Of a stretch of 64,000 bases of DNA, positions 45,560-55,635 are shown piece by piece. Every line of letters begins with the position of its first letter. The stretch's first letter is position 1. Both the position numbers and the translations under genes were made by a program. Source of the stretch: Vibrio sp. Isolate34 (lineage in GTDB: Bacteria > Pseudomonadota > Gammaproteobacteria > Enterobacterales > Vibrionaceae); assembly GCF_022397915.1 (NCBI RefSeq), contig NZ_JAKEUO010000008.1, positions 93,759 through 157,758 on the forward strand, written 5' to 3'. The notes under the pieces were generated by a model. It was given only the letters and a program-made list of their open reading frames with translations. It did no database searches and was not told where the DNA came from.

Positions 45560-47905
45560 ATGCGTTCATTACCGCGCTTCTTATTCCTCATATTAGCCAT
45601 GCTCTCATGGCCGAGTCATGCCAACTTGGAATATGAATTACAATCACAACCTCAGGTCTCTCACATTGCCCAAGATCTGAGTAATCGTATCGATGAGCTT
45701 CCCGACCTTCTTTTTATGGAGGCGTCAGATAAGCGCAAGGTAAACCTATTGCTCGCTGAAGTGCTACGTGTTCAGAATCAGCAAATAGCAACGTTCGATA
45801 AACGACTTAAGGCCTATCGTGAAAACAGCGAGCCAAAACAGTGGTTCGATGTAGAGTCTAGCTACGTCACGTTGAACAGTTTGAATGTGAGCAAGCAGCA
45901 CTTATTGGAGCAAAGCACCACAAGCAACAGAGAACGCTTGACCGGTTTTGGTCCTTACGGTGTTACCCAGTTCAAGCAAGAGTGGGAACTGACAAAGCTA
46001 AACGTCGAATACTTGGTGTATTTCCAAATACGCAGCTTCAAAGCGCTTATTAAAGACATCTTTATTTCTCCGGTTCCTGTGATTGGTGCAGCGTTAAAAG
46101 TGCTGTTCATCTATTTTGCGCTGGTGTGGTGGCTAGCGAACAGTAAAAGGTTGATCGAACTGTTTCGTGTTAACCTGCTTGAAGCGAAACCAAACCCTCC
46201 ATTCCTGATTCGTTTAATTTGGTATGTGAGCCGTGCGGATAGAGCCATTGCTTGGTTAATTGCTATCACCCTGTCTCTGCGTGTGCTATCAAGTATCCCT
46301 AGCCTGCAACATCTGATATTCCTTGAGATCTTCACGTGGTGGATTTTAGGTGGCTCGATCGCAATCAGCTTCATTCTTGAGTTTGCATACCGCATGGGAC
46401 GTACCTCAAACAAAGAAGTCATTGCGCTACGTCTTTCAACGATTCGCCGTTACGTATGGAGTTCCATTGTTGCTGGTGTGATTCTGCAAATCTCAAGCAT
46501 CACGCTGGGTAAAGGCACCATCTACAGTTGGATTTACAGCGTTCTATTCTTTTGGTTTGTGTTGGTGACCATCTCGGTACTTCGATTATGGAGAGCGAAG
46601 GTATTCAATAGCCTAGAACATATCTCTGATCGCCCCGTGTGGGTTAATTGGGCGGTGAATCGCCAAGATACTTTTTTACTTAATATCATCGCGACTACGC
46701 TTGGTATTGCTTGGTTGAGTGTTTATCACTTCCAGCATCGCATCATGTCGCTGCTTTCAAACTACACAGTATTCAGTCAAGCACTGGCTTATCTGTTTAG
46801 GATTGAAGTCGCTAAGCAGTCTGACCTCGATAAGAATCAGAAAAACTTAGTGCGTATTAAAGGCGATCAAACATACGAATACATTCTACCTGGATCCATC
46901 GACAGTGAGCTGATTGACTATGCGGGCGATGAAGTGAAACAGTTGTCTCGCTATCTGATGTCTGACAGCCCTGCGATTTGTATTTTGTCGGGCGAGCGTG
47001 GCGTTGGTTCAACGACTTTACTTTACACCCTATTGCACAAGGTATCGAACGCAGAGCCTATCTACGTAAGTTGCCCTTATGCGGGTTACCAAGAGCTGCT
47101 TTGTCACCTAGCGGTGAGTATTGGTTTAGAAGAGGAAGCGACTGAGATTCAAATTTTGGCGCACCTACGTAAGAGTGAAACAACTTACTTAATCGCAATT
47201 GATAATGCGCAGCGCCTTGTTAAACCTATGGTTGGCGGCCTATCTGATTTGATTCGTTTAACCAACTTGTTGCGTCGTTCTAAAAAGAACCACCGCATTG
47301 TGATGTCGATTGCGAAATCGAGCTGGCGCTTTGTAGACAGAGCGCGTGGTGAGCGTCTGTTGTTTGATTTGGTGTGCTTCCTACCTCGCTGGACAGAGAA
47401 GCAAGTCGGTGAACTGCTAACAAGCCGTATTAACACACAATTAGAAAAGCCACTGTCGTTCGATGGTTTGGTCGTTCCTAAACAGTGGGACCAAGATGAG
47501 ATGTCAGAGGAAGAGCGCGCGCGCCAAGGCTTCTATCGCATCTTGTGGCACTACTCAGACGGTAACCCGACTGTGGCACTGCGTTTCTTCCGTTTGTCTT
47601 TGAATCGAAACAAAGAGACGGATCAGGCCGTCGTGAGACTGTTCCACGTGCCTGAAGCACAAGAGTTGGAAAACATGCCGAAGCCTATGTTGGCTGTGTT
47701 GCGCTCTATCGTGCAACTGGAGATTGCGTCTCCTGAGGTACTGTCTGAGTGTACTCAGTTAAGCATTGCGGAAATAACCGGGATTCTGCGCTACTTTGAG
47801 AGCCGTGGTTACATTGGTTGGAATGAAGACAAGGCAAGAATCTCTGATCACTGGTTCCGTCACATTACTAACGTTCTCGACCGTCAACATTTATTGGTGA
47901 AGTAA
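45560..47905 (+). CDS. Membrane-anchored NTPase-like protein paired with MscS
   Basis: 781 residues. Signal peptide (1-21), a periplasmic helical part (about 25-165), about six transmembrane helices (175-425), then a cytoplasmic AAA/STAND-like domain (about 455-680) and a C-terminal winged-helix region (LSIAEITGILRYFESRGYIG). The P-loop reads GERGVGST (478-485), with Ser484 where the essential Lys should be. The Walker B equivalent reads IAIDNAQRL, with Asn549 in place of the catalytic Glu. So it probably binds but hydrolyses nucleotide poorly, or not at all. One base separates it from the MscS gene. Not recognised as a named family. Confidence 0.75.
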   Translation: MRSLPRFLFLILAMLSWPSHANLEYELQSQPQVSHIAQDLSNRIDELPDLLFMEASDKRKVNLLLAEVLRVQNQQIATFDKRLKAYRENSEPKQWFDVESSYVTLNSLNVSKQHLLEQSTTSNRERLTGFGPYGVTQFKQEWELTKLNVEYLVYFQIRSFKALIKDIFISPVPVIGAALKVLFIYFALVWWLANSKRLIELFRVNLLEAKPNPPFLIRLIWYVSRADRAIAWLIAITLSLRVLSSIPSLQHLIFLEIFTWWILGGSIAISFILEFAYRMGRTSNKEVIALRLSTIRRYVWSSIVAGVILQISSITLGKGTIYSWIYSVLFFWFVLVTISVLRLWRAKVFNSLEHISDRPVWVNWAVNRQDTFLLNIIATTLGIAWLSVYHFQHRIMSLLSNYTVFSQALAYLFRIEVAKQSDLDKNQKNLVRIKGDQTYEYILPGSIDSELIDYAGDEVKQLSRYLMSDSPAICILSGERGVGSTTLLYTLLHKVSNAEPIYVSCPYAGYQELLCHLAVSIGLEEEATEIQILAHLRKSETTYLIAIDNAQRLVKPMVGGLSDLIRLTNLLRRSKKNHRIVMSIAKSSWRFVDRARGERLLFDLVCFLPRWTEKQVGELLTSRINTQLEKPLSFDGLVVPKQWDQDEMSEEERARQGFYRILWHYSDGNPTVALRFFRLSLNRNKETDQAVVRLFHVPEAQELENMPKPMLAVLRSIVQLEIASPEVLSECTQLSIAEITGILRYFESRGYIGWNEDKARISDHWFRHITNVLDRQHLLVK

Positions 47906-47906
47906 A

Positions 47907-48794
47907 ATGAAGAAGTTATTTGTCCTATTACTTGTTGGCTTGGCGACGGCGGTAAGTTTCCCGACTTACGCAACGGAAGAGTTAGCCAATGTAGAAAACA
48001 TCTCGAAGATTGCTAGCTTGATAAGGTGGAGTGGCGTGTTCTTCTCCATCCTCGTCATTGCCGCGATGTGGTTATTGCTTAAGTTCATCAACTCGATGGT
48101 GACGAGCTTTGGTAGCCAGTTCGTGCAATACCGAATGCTGCTGCAAAAGCTTCAGTCGTTTATGCAGTTCTTCATCTATGTGAGCACGGGTCTTATCGTG
48201 TTCATGATGAGCTTTAGAATCAATGACCAAATACTGGCTCTGATTGGTGGTACCCTCGCCGTGTCTGTCGGTTTTGCACTGAAAGATTTGGCAGCATCAT
48301 TCATCGCCGGTATCACGGTAATGATTGATAGACCGTTCCAAGTTGGTGACCGCGTCACGTTCGAAGGTAACTACGGCGACATTATCACTATAGGCTTACG
48401 TTCTGTGCGTATGAGAACCTTGAATGACGACATCATTACAATTCCGAACAACAAGTTCTTAAACGAAGTGACCACCAGTGGTAACTATGGCGCGTTGGAT
48501 ATGCAAGTGGTGATTCCGTTTTACGTCGGTATGGATGAGGACATCACCCTCGCCCGTGATCTGATACAAGAAGCGGCCTCTTCAAGTCGCTACATCCACT
48601 TACCAAAGCCCGTGACTGTTCTGGTTAAACAGACGATCACCGACAACTACCTTGCGATACAGTTGACGTGTAAGGCTTATGTGGTGGACACCATGTATGA
48701 GAAATTGTTTGAAACCGACATTACCCTGCGTGTAATGAAAGAGTTTAAGAAGCACAACATCAACCCACCGAAGATTTCAGTGGCAGCGCATTAA
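47907..48794 (+). CDS. MscS-family mechanosensitive channel
   Basis: 295 residues: signal-like N-terminus, three transmembrane helices (about 35-57, 78-100, 105-135), the last being the pore helix with IGGTLAVSVGFALKDLAASFIAGI, then the beta domain DRPFQVGDRVTFEGNYGDI and IPNNKFLNEV and the C-terminal alpha-beta domain. It opens under membrane tension to release solutes. It lies one base after the NTPase-like gene, so the two are likely to work together. Slightly longer than E. coli MscS (286). Confidence 0.9.
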   Translation: MKKLFVLLLVGLATAVSFPTYATEELANVENISKIASLIRWSGVFFSILVIAAMWLLLKFINSMVTSFGSQFVQYRMLLQKLQSFMQFFIYVSTGLIVFMMSFRINDQILALIGGTLAVSVGFALKDLAASFIAGITVMIDRPFQVGDRVTFEGNYGDIITIGLRSVRMRTLNDDIITIPNNKFLNEVTTSGNYGALDMQVVIPFYVGMDEDITLARDLIQEAASSSRYIHLPKPVTVLVKQTITDNYLAIQLTCKAYVVDTMYEKLFETDITLRVMKEFKKHNINPPKISVAAH

Positions 48795-48847
48795 TTGCAA
48801 TTGGTTTAACGCTTGGAGAGTGAATTAATCTCCTAGTCAGCGACAAA

Positions 48848-48892
48848 CGAAAACACCTCCGAACTTATCTCAAGTGCGGAGGTGTTTTTTAT
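48848..48892. terminator. Bidirectional terminator after mscS
   Basis: Stem AAACACCTCCG/CGGAGGTGTTT with inner ACTT/AAGT pairing, T-runs on both sides, between convergent genes. Confidence 0.88.
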
Positions 48893-48929
48893 GAGGCTTT
48901 ATCTGTGGTAACGCTTAGTGGTTTTGGGT

Positions 48930-50549
48930 TTACACCTTAAAGTACTTTAACTGTTCAGTTAGGTGCTCTGTGGTATTGGCCATTTTTTGGCTGTCTTCCG
49001 CGAGCGATTGTGAGGCTTGCAGAACTTCATTAGCCGCTAAGTGAATGCCAGTGACACTTTCACTCATTTCCGTCGCTACTGTGCTCTGTTGTTCCGACGC
49101 TGCGGCAATCTGAGCCACCATGTCATTAGCGTTGTGCAGTTCATTCACTATGACATCCAGTTGTTGCCGTGTTTCGTTAGAAGCGACGACACTGTGATCG
49201 ACTTTCTCATTACTGCTTTGCATCGCTTTAAAGGTACGTTCAGCTTGCTGAGTCAGCTTCTCAATAGTTGATTGCACTTCATTGGTCGAGTTCTGAGTAC
49301 GACTCGCAAGGTTACGCACTTCATCAGCCACAACCGCGAAGCCCCTACCTTGCTCACCCGCACGTGCCGCTTCTATTGCTGCATTCAGTGCCAACAAGTT
49401 TGTTTGTTCTGATACATCACGAATCACACCAACAACTTGGCTAATCTCAGTCACACCAGATTGCAGATCTTTGACTAGGTTATTCGCTGTCGAGATGTTC
49501 TCTGAAACCTGAGAGATGGTTGTCGACGTAAGCTGCATGTTCTCGTCGTTCTGATTTGCATGGTCGACGACCTTATTGGTGCTTGCGGCTGTGTTCTCTG
49601 CATTGACTGCTACATCTGAGATAGTCGCACTCATTTCTGTCATCGCCGTCGACAGTAATTCCAGCTGCGCATGTTGCGAGTTAACACTGGTTGCAGCCTC
49701 TTCACTGGCTTGTGCAATGTGACTTGCCATGTTGCTCGATAAGTCCGCCGATTCATTGGCAGTGCGAAGTGTGCTTTGCAGTTTATCAAGCATGGTATCG
49801 ATTTGATGGCTCATATCACCTAGCTCATCTTTACGTGTCATGTTCATGCGTACACGAAGGTCGCCATCAGCGATCTTATGGGTGTTATCGATAAGCTTAT
49901 TTAGTGGCACAAGGATGTTGTTGGAAATCGCGTAGCCCATCGCGAACAGTAAGCCTGACAAAACAACCGCTACCATTCCTTCCTTAATGGCTAAGGCATA
50001 AAACGCCTCTTGGATATCCGCGACTAAGATTCCAGAGCCGATAACCCAGTTCCATTCTGGAAACAGCTGAACGTATGAGATCTTGTCTTTGAGTTCGCCT
50101 TGAGGGCTCATCCATTGGTAATCAAGAAAGCCTTTCTCTTCTGGTGTACGAGATATGGTGACCATTTCTCGCCAGTGATGCTTACCTGCGCCGTCTCTCA
50201 GGTTGCCGGCATTGGTGCCATTGAGTTCTGGCTTTAACGGATGGCTGATGATGTTGAGCTGCTGGTTAAGAATCCAGAAGTAATTGGTGTTGTCATAGCG
50301 AAGCGTCTTGATGGCTTGTAGCGCACGATCCTTTGCGACCTCTTCACCCAGTATACCGCGTTGGCTGTAATAATAGCTTGCCAAACTTACCGCGGTTTCG
50401 ACTTGTGCACTGAGTTTATCTTGTCGCTCTTCCATAGAGCTCGCTCGCTGCTGCATTAAATTAAAGGTTGATGCCATTACCAGTAGAACGACCGATAAAA
50501 TGACGATGGAGACGAGTTTTGACTTGATAGATAGGTTACTTAATTTCAT
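48930..50549 (-). CDS. Methyl-accepting chemotaxis protein with sCache domain
   Basis: 539 residues. First membrane helix about 10-30, a periplasmic single-Cache domain (about 35-185) with [23 protein letters not shown] and [15 protein letters not shown], second helix about 190-210, HAMP (about 212-265), and a signalling domain with [35 protein letters not shown]. sCache domains of this type often bind small organic acids; the ligand here is not known. Confidence 0.92.
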   Translation of the reverse strand: MKLSNLSIKSKLVSIVILSVVLLVMASTFNLMQQRASSMEERQDKLSAQVETAVSLASYYYSQRGILGEEVAKDRALQAIKTLRYDNTNYFWILNQQLNIISHPLKPELNGTNAGNLRDGAGKHHWREMVTISRTPEEKGFLDYQWMSPQGELKDKISYVQLFPEWNWVIGSGILVADIQEAFYALAIKEGMVAVVLSGLLFAMGYAISNNILVPLNKLIDNTHKIADGDLRVRMNMTRKDELGDMSHQIDTMLDKLQSTLRTANESADLSSNMASHIAQASEEAATSVNSQHAQLELLSTAMTEMSATISDVAVNAENTAASTNKVVDHANQNDENMQLTSTTISQVSENISTANNLVKDLQSGVTEISQVVGVIRDVSEQTNLLALNAAIEAARAGEQGRGFAVVADEVRNLASRTQNSTNEVQSTIEKLTQQAERTFKAMQSSNEKVDHSVVASNETRQQLDVIVNELHNANDMVAQIAAASEQQSTVATEMSESVTGIHLAANEVLQASQSLAEDSQKMANTTEHLTEQLKYFKV

Positions 50550-50738
50550 AGCTGACTGACTTTATTATTTGTTTTGATTATGGATTTTCGACCAAGTTAT
50601 CAAAAATTCGTACAGTTCAGATGATATGCTTCAAGATCGAAAGATATACACTGTGTTACATAACCAAAAAGAGGTATACGTCAAACAGGCAGAGGTTGAG
50701 GTTTGGCTAGCGATAGATTAGTAGTGCGGAATTTTCGT

Positions 50739-50772
50739 GCTTGGGCTAAAACGTTCATGTAATAGCCCAAGC
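50739..50772. repeat. Inverted repeat after the sensor kinase gene
   Basis: Perfect 10-base arms GCTTGGGCTA/TAGCCCAAGC with a 14-base loop, 50 bases after the kinase stop (leftward). It may end that transcript, although no T-run follows on either strand. Confidence 0.5.
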
Positions 50773-50822
50773 GCGTTAGAAATATTATCGGGTGATAATA
50801 TCGGTGAATTGGTATTTAGAAC

Positions 50823-52850
50823 TTATAGATTTGATACGAGCAATTGAGGTGTGGCCTTTTGTTGAAGATAGATACTAAAGCGGCTTCCTTTACCGACTTC
50901 AGATTCAACACGGATCTCGCCGCCGGTTTGGCTCAAGATACTTTGAGAAACCGATAGGCCTAAGCCTGTACCATCTCTCTTGGTCGTATAGAAAGGCGAG
51001 AAAATACGTTTCAGCTGCTCTTCCTTGATGCCGCAACCTTCATCTTCCACATGAACAATCGCACCATGAGACACGCCATTCTCTACCCAGTCTTCACTTG
51101 AGATCGTCAATGTGCCCTGTCCGTCCATTGCGTGAATCGCGTTCATCTGGAGGTTAACCAGAATTTGCAACAATTGGTTGCGGTTAACTTCGACAGACGT
51201 TTTCGCGTGCAACTGTGATACGTACACAATGCCTTTCTTTTTGGCGCCCGTTTTTACAAGCGTAATGCTCTCATCAACGATTGGGTTGATGTGTTGCCAA
51301 GTGATCTCATCTTGTACACCGCCATGTCGGCTGTATTGAAGCAGGCTTCGTGTGATGTTTCGGATACGGTCAATCTGCTCCATGATGGCGTGGACTTCTT
51401 CTTCCACACGGCTCACTTCATCACCCAACTCAAATTTCATGAGTTCAACGTTGCCAAGAATCACAGCGGTTGGGTTATTGATCTCATGGGCAATGCCCGC
51501 GGTCAATTCACCTAGCGCAGCTAACTTTTCATTCACCACCAGCTTATCTCTGGCTTGATTGAGCAGTTTGATGTGCAGTTCGAGCTCTTCAGTTTTCTCT
51601 TTCAAGCTCGCCGTACGTGAGTGAACTTTGCATTCCAGTTCAGAAGCCGCTTGTTGAATCTCTTGATTACGTTCATGGAGTAAGTCCAACATTTTGTCGA
51701 ACTGCTTAGCAAGCAATGTGAGCTCGTGTTGATCATCTAACCCGAGTGTGCCAATTCGTTTGTCTTGCCCCATCTGGACTAGTTTGACTACTTTATGGAT
51801 GCGTTCGATTGGGTTGAAAAGATCACGTGCACCGCGGTGAACGATCAAACCGGAAGCCAACAAGAGCAGCACAATGGTAATGCTGATTTCGCCAAGGTTA
51901 GTCAGATACGTTTCGATAAGCGGCCAAATCAGATAACCGGTATAAAGCATGCCAATCACGTTATCGAACTGGTCATGTATGGGTTGATAAGCGGTGATGT
52001 ACCACGCGTCATAAACATACGCACGATCTAACCATTCTTTGCCTTCGTTTAAGACTTTGGAATGAACTTCGTGCGAGACTCGCGTACCAATCGCGCGCCC
52101 TGCGCTGTCTTCACTGCTTAAAGGTACATTGGTGCTTACACGAAGGTCATCAAGGAACACGGTCACGGTACCAATACGGCGGTTGAACCCATCGCGCTGC
52201 GGATAGATCAGGTTGCTGATTTGATCGACAAGCTGTGTGCTGTTGTTGAGCAGAATACCGCCATCAAGAAATCCAATCACATGTTCGTTCTTATCTCGAA
52301 TGGAAACTACGGTGCGACTGACCAAGCCTCGTGTTTCAACGCTCTTCCCTTTGAGCATTGGCACTTCAGCTTTCTTTGCGAGATCACGATCTAAGGTATT
52401 GAGTTCATCTTGACTCAATACGCTGAAAAACGATTCTTTGTGGGTCAGGTTTAAGTATTCGAGCTTTTTCTCCATGCTCTCGACACTGCGCCAGCGAAGA
52501 AAGTCGAGTTCATAGCGAGATTTGTTTTCAGAAACCCAACGAATAAGATCCTCTTGCGAAAGATCACTCGCGAGTTTGACTCGGAAATTGTAAGACTCGG
52601 CAAATGCTCGAACGTTGTAAGCCTGTTGGCTTTGAATCAGATGAATACTGTTATCCGCTACGTCTAGGCGCTCTTCGACATCGATCAACGCACCCTGCCA
52701 CGTGTAATGAACCGACCAATACAGCGTGATAGCAACAAGTGCACACAACGTAAGAATGATCGGCGCAGATGTCAGAAACAATAAGCGGTAACGTACCATG
52801 GTCTTGAAGCGGAACGCCCACTTTGACCACCACTGACGTCTAATCGGCAT
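50823..52850 (-). CDS. Sensor histidine kinase of the tungstate/formate locus
   Basis: 675 residues. Transmembrane helix about 22-44, a large periplasmic double-Cache-like domain (about 50-320), second helix about 325-345, HAMP (about 350-400), a coiled coil, then an NtrB-type HisKA box GELTAGIAHEINNPTAVILG (His near 460) and an ATPase domain with QILVNLQMNAIHAM, VEDEGCGI and GTGLGLSVSQS. It overlaps the response-regulator gene by 11 bases. The Cache domain implies a periplasmic small-molecule signal; formate or tungstate is a guess from context. Confidence 0.85.
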   Translation of the reverse strand: MPIRRQWWSKWAFRFKTMVRYRLLFLTSAPIILTLCALVAITLYWSVHYTWQGALIDVEERLDVADNSIHLIQSQQAYNVRAFAESYNFRVKLASDLSQEDLIRWVSENKSRYELDFLRWRSVESMEKKLEYLNLTHKESFFSVLSQDELNTLDRDLAKKAEVPMLKGKSVETRGLVSRTVVSIRDKNEHVIGFLDGGILLNNSTQLVDQISNLIYPQRDGFNRRIGTVTVFLDDLRVSTNVPLSSEDSAGRAIGTRVSHEVHSKVLNEGKEWLDRAYVYDAWYITAYQPIHDQFDNVIGMLYTGYLIWPLIETYLTNLGEISITIVLLLLASGLIVHRGARDLFNPIERIHKVVKLVQMGQDKRIGTLGLDDQHELTLLAKQFDKMLDLLHERNQEIQQAASELECKVHSRTASLKEKTEELELHIKLLNQARDKLVVNEKLAALGELTAGIAHEINNPTAVILGNVELMKFELGDEVSRVEEEVHAIMEQIDRIRNITRSLLQYSRHGGVQDEITWQHINPIVDESITLVKTGAKKKGIVYVSQLHAKTSVEVNRNQLLQILVNLQMNAIHAMDGQGTLTISSEDWVENGVSHGAIVHVEDEGCGIKEEQLKRIFSPFYTTKRDGTGLGLSVSQSILSQTGGEIRVESEVGKGSRFSIYLQQKATPQLLVSNL

Positions 52851-54303
52851 ATTCAGAGCCTTCTGTATTCCAATCTTTGTATTTACGCTCTAGCGTTTTA
52901 CGTGCAACGCCAAGATCTCTTGCTGCAGCAGACTTATTGCCATCATGGAAACTTACCAACTGTTCTATATGAGATTTTTCCACTTCTTTGAGCGTCCAAG
53001 TGTTTGGGTAGCCCTCTGCGGCGTCTGCGTTATTCAAGTTTGGCACTTCCGCACCGTGTGACACTGTCACTGAAATACTAGCAGGAGCCGGGTCGCCATT
53101 CACTTCACGCCAATAGTGAGCTGGTGGCTTGTCTAATAGAATGCAGCGTTCTACTAAGTTCTTAAGCTCACGGACATTACCCGGCCATTCGTATTCGTTC
53201 ATCGCCAAGATGTCTTCATGTGCCCAGTTTGGAACGGGCATGCCAAGCTCACTCGATAATAGACGGGTGAAATATGGAACCAGCTCAATCAGATCCGATG
53301 GACGCTCTCTTAGTGGCACTACATCAATCTTCAATACATTCAATCGATAGAACAGATCGCGACGGAAGTGTCCTTTATCGACCTCTTCTTGAAGGTTACG
53401 GTTGGTCGCTGCAACGACACGTACATCAACTGCGATCTCTTTTTCACTGCCGACAGGTCGGATTGTGCGTTGTTCTAACACACGTAAAAGCGCAGCTTGC
53501 ATTGGCAGTGGCATTTCACCAATCTCATCAAGGAAAAGTGTGCCGCCGCTCGCCACTCTGAATAAACCTTCACGGTTCTTCTTGGCACCAGTAAACGCGC
53601 CAGAGGTGTGACCAAACAATTCACTTTCGAGAAGTTCAGGAGCAATAGCACCACAGTTAATTGGTACAAACGGCCCTGTTCGCTTGCTGGCTTCATGCAC
53701 GCCACGTGCAACCAATTCTTTACCCGTGCCCGACTCACCTTCAATAAGAACCGATGCTCTTGATGGCGCGAACTGGCTGATAAGTAGCTTTAGCTGTTTG
53801 GTTTTGTCGGAACTGCCGATTAGCTCGGTTTTAATATGACGGCTAACATCGCGCTTCAACGCGTATTGCATTCTTTGGTCTAAGCGTTTGTCCATGCAGC
53901 GAAGAACAGCTTGTATCATCTGCTCTAGGTTGAACGGTTTTAGGATGAAGTCAGAAGCGCCAAGCTTCAGTGCCGAGATGGTCATCTCTAAATCGGCATA
54001 GCCGGTCATGAAAATCACATCAGCTTTTCGGTCACTGTCGTTAAAGGCTTCTTCCCATTCAATACCAGAACGGCCTGGAAGGTTGATATCGAGAACAATG
54101 AGGTCGAAGTGTTCGTTACAACGCAGAACTTCAGCTTCTTCTACTGAACCAGCGCTCGACACCTTGCCAAAGTACTTACCTAGTGCTTTCTTAAGAATTG
54201 CCTGCATCCCAATTTCATCATCAACAACCAAGACAGAAAATGCCTGATATTGAGTCAATGTGCTTGAATTGAGATGGGACGTACTTGAACTAGGTAAAGA
54301 CAT
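52840..54303 (-). CDS. Sigma-54-dependent response regulator
   Basis: 487 residues from the ATG at 54303 ([10 protein letters not shown]); a TTG frame at 54369 would run into the repeats upstream. Receiver domain (about 20-140, phospho-Asp in [10 protein letters not shown]), AAA+ domain with Walker A GESGTGKE, the sigma-54 contact loop GAFTGA and Walker [14 protein letters not shown], and a Fis-type HTH at the C-terminus ([19 protein letters not shown]). It activates -24/-12 promoters. Divergent from tupA, with two shared dyads between them. Confidence 0.92.
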   Translation of the reverse strand: MSLPSSSTSHLNSSTLTQYQAFSVLVVDDEIGMQAILKKALGKYFGKVSSAGSVEEAEVLRCNEHFDLIVLDINLPGRSGIEWEEAFNDSDRKADVIFMTGYADLEMTISALKLGASDFILKPFNLEQMIQAVLRCMDKRLDQRMQYALKRDVSRHIKTELIGSSDKTKQLKLLISQFAPSRASVLIEGESGTGKELVARGVHEASKRTGPFVPINCGAIAPELLESELFGHTSGAFTGAKKNREGLFRVASGGTLFLDEIGEMPLPMQAALLRVLEQRTIRPVGSEKEIAVDVRVVAATNRNLQEEVDKGHFRRDLFYRLNVLKIDVVPLRERPSDLIELVPYFTRLLSSELGMPVPNWAHEDILAMNEYEWPGNVRELKNLVERCILLDKPPAHYWREVNGDPAPASISVTVSHGAEVPNLNNADAAEGYPNTWTLKEVEKSHIEQLVSFHDGNKSAAARDLGVARKTLERKYKDWNTEGSEYAD

Positions 54304-54362
54304 AATGATCAGCCGATAGGGAAAGTTGGGACAGAGTGTACCAATTAACCTTTTGATCAACA

Positions 54363-54436
54363 GGGTCAAAGTGCGACATTTTGTCCTAGCTCATGTTTTG
54401 ATTCATTTTATAGGGTCAAATGGCGCAGTTTTGTCC
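54363..54436 (+). promoter_or_regulatory. Two direct repeats (enhancer sites) upstream of tupA
   Basis: Two 24-base repeats start with GGGTCAAA and end with TTTTGTCC, at 54363-54386 and 54413-54436, 50 bases apart. Each includes a dyad: TGCGACATTTTGTCC (54372-54386) and GGCGCAGTTTTGTCC (54422-54436). They lie about 42-115 bases before the tupA -24 element, the usual place of sigma-54 activator sites. Confidence 0.75.
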
Positions 54437-54475
54437 GAAATAACAGCAATTTAATGAAATCTGATGCATCATTTA

Positions 54476-54491
54476 TTGGCATTAAGCTTGC
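54476..54491 (+). promoter_or_regulatory. Sigma-54 promoter of tupA
   Basis: TTGGCATTAAGCTTGC has exact GG-N10-GC spacing with a full TGGCA and TTGC. Predicted start near 54503, leader about 100 bases. Confidence 0.8.
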
Positions 54492-54605
54492 TTATAAGGT
54501 GATGATTTCTAATTACAAGAATTAGCATCTTATGTACATGCCCTTCCTTGAGCCCTTTAAAACGAAGGCATGTCATTCATTTATAACAGAATGGACATAA
54601 TAATA

Positions 54606-55412
54606 ATGAAAGCAATTCCCCTAACTATTGCAGCTCTATCTATCGTCAGTTACTCGGCTAGCAGCGCAGAAGACACCACGCATATCAAGCTTGCGACAAC
54701 GACAAGCACATATCACTCTGGCCTACTGGATTACCTACTGCCTGAATTCGAAAAAGATTCTGGCATTAAAGTAGATGTTCTAGCTGCGGGTACCGGTAAA
54801 TCTCTTCGCATGGGTGAAAATGGCGATGTAGATTTGGTGATGACTCACGCACCAAAGGCTGAAGCGAACTTTGTTGAAAAAGGCTACGGCGTTTTACCTC
54901 GTAAACTGATGTACAACGACTTTGTGATTGTAGGCCCTCAAAGCGACCCAGCAAAAATTGAATCTCAAAAAGCGGTAGCTGATGTGTTCAAAGCAATCGC
55001 AACCAACAACGTGACGTTTGTGTCTCGTGGTGACGATTCAGGTACGCACAAGAAAGAGATGGGCATTTGGGCACAGACCAAAATGGAACCAAACTTTGGT
55101 GGCTACCGCAGTGTTGGTCAAGGCATGGGCCCTACTCTGAACATGGCGTCTGAAATGCAAGGCTACACCATGACAGACCGTGGCACGTGGTTGGCTTACC
55201 AAAACAAACTGGATCTTAAAATCCTTTTCCAAGGCGATAAGAACCTATTTAACCCTTACCAAGTAATCCTTGTTAACCCAGAGCGCTACCCAAGCATTAA
55301 CTACCAAGCAGCGAAAGTATTCAGTGATTGGTTGGTGAACCCTAAAGGTCAGAAACTGATTAACGACTTTAAACTGCACGGCAAACAGCTGTTTGTAGCC
55401 AGCGCAGAGTAG
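54606..55412 (+). CDS. tupA: Tungstate-binding periplasmic protein TupA
   Basis: 268 residues from the ATG at 54606, whose product starts with a signal peptide (MKAIPLTIAALSIVSYSASS, cut after SSA). The mature start IKLATTTSTYHSGLLDYL has the TTTST oxyanion-binding motif of tungstate-specific TupA; FVSRGDDSGTHKKE and YTMTDRGTWLAY complete the site. TupA proteins discriminate tungstate from molybdate. First gene of tupABC-mobA-mobB/moeA. An upstream ATG at 54570 is not favoured. Confidence 0.93.
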   Translation: MKAIPLTIAALSIVSYSASSAEDTTHIKLATTTSTYHSGLLDYLLPEFEKDSGIKVDVLAAGTGKSLRMGENGDVDLVMTHAPKAEANFVEKGYGVLPRKLMYNDFVIVGPQSDPAKIESQKAVADVFKAIATNNVTFVSRGDDSGTHKKEMGIWAQTKMEPNFGGYRSVGQGMGPTLNMASEMQGYTMTDRGTWLAYQNKLDLKILFQGDKNLFNPYQVILVNPERYPSINYQAAKVFSDWLVNPKGQKLINDFKLHGKQLFVASAE

Positions 55413-55538
55413 TTTTTCGTCAGCGTAGATTCGTTTATAGCAAGCTGAGAATGGTTTGTTGTAAGTGCTAATTCCAATCAGCACTGCGCTTAACTAATCC
55501 GTTAACTGAAGAAATTAACTGAAGCGATTAAAGAAACA

Positions 55539-55579
55539 ATAGCTGGCCAATATAGGCTCAATAATATTGAGTCAGCTAT
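55539..55579 (+). other. Structured leader between tupA and tupB
   Basis: Outer arms ATAGCTG (55539-55545) and CAGCTAT (55573-55579) enclose an inner CTCAATAATATTGAG palindrome, in the 223-base gap between tupA and tupB. It could be a processing or attenuation hairpin that lets tupA be made in excess. No U-tract follows. Confidence 0.4.
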
Positions 55580-55635
55580 GATTAACATCAGTCATTACCG
55601 ATAAAGACCTATTATCGATTCATACGAGATACTTC

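Noticed and set aside
54421..54437. Sigma-54 promoter facing the response-regulator gene
   Set aside because: A GG-N10-GC can be read leftward, but the TTGC and TGGC contexts are poor and it coincides with an enhancer dyad.
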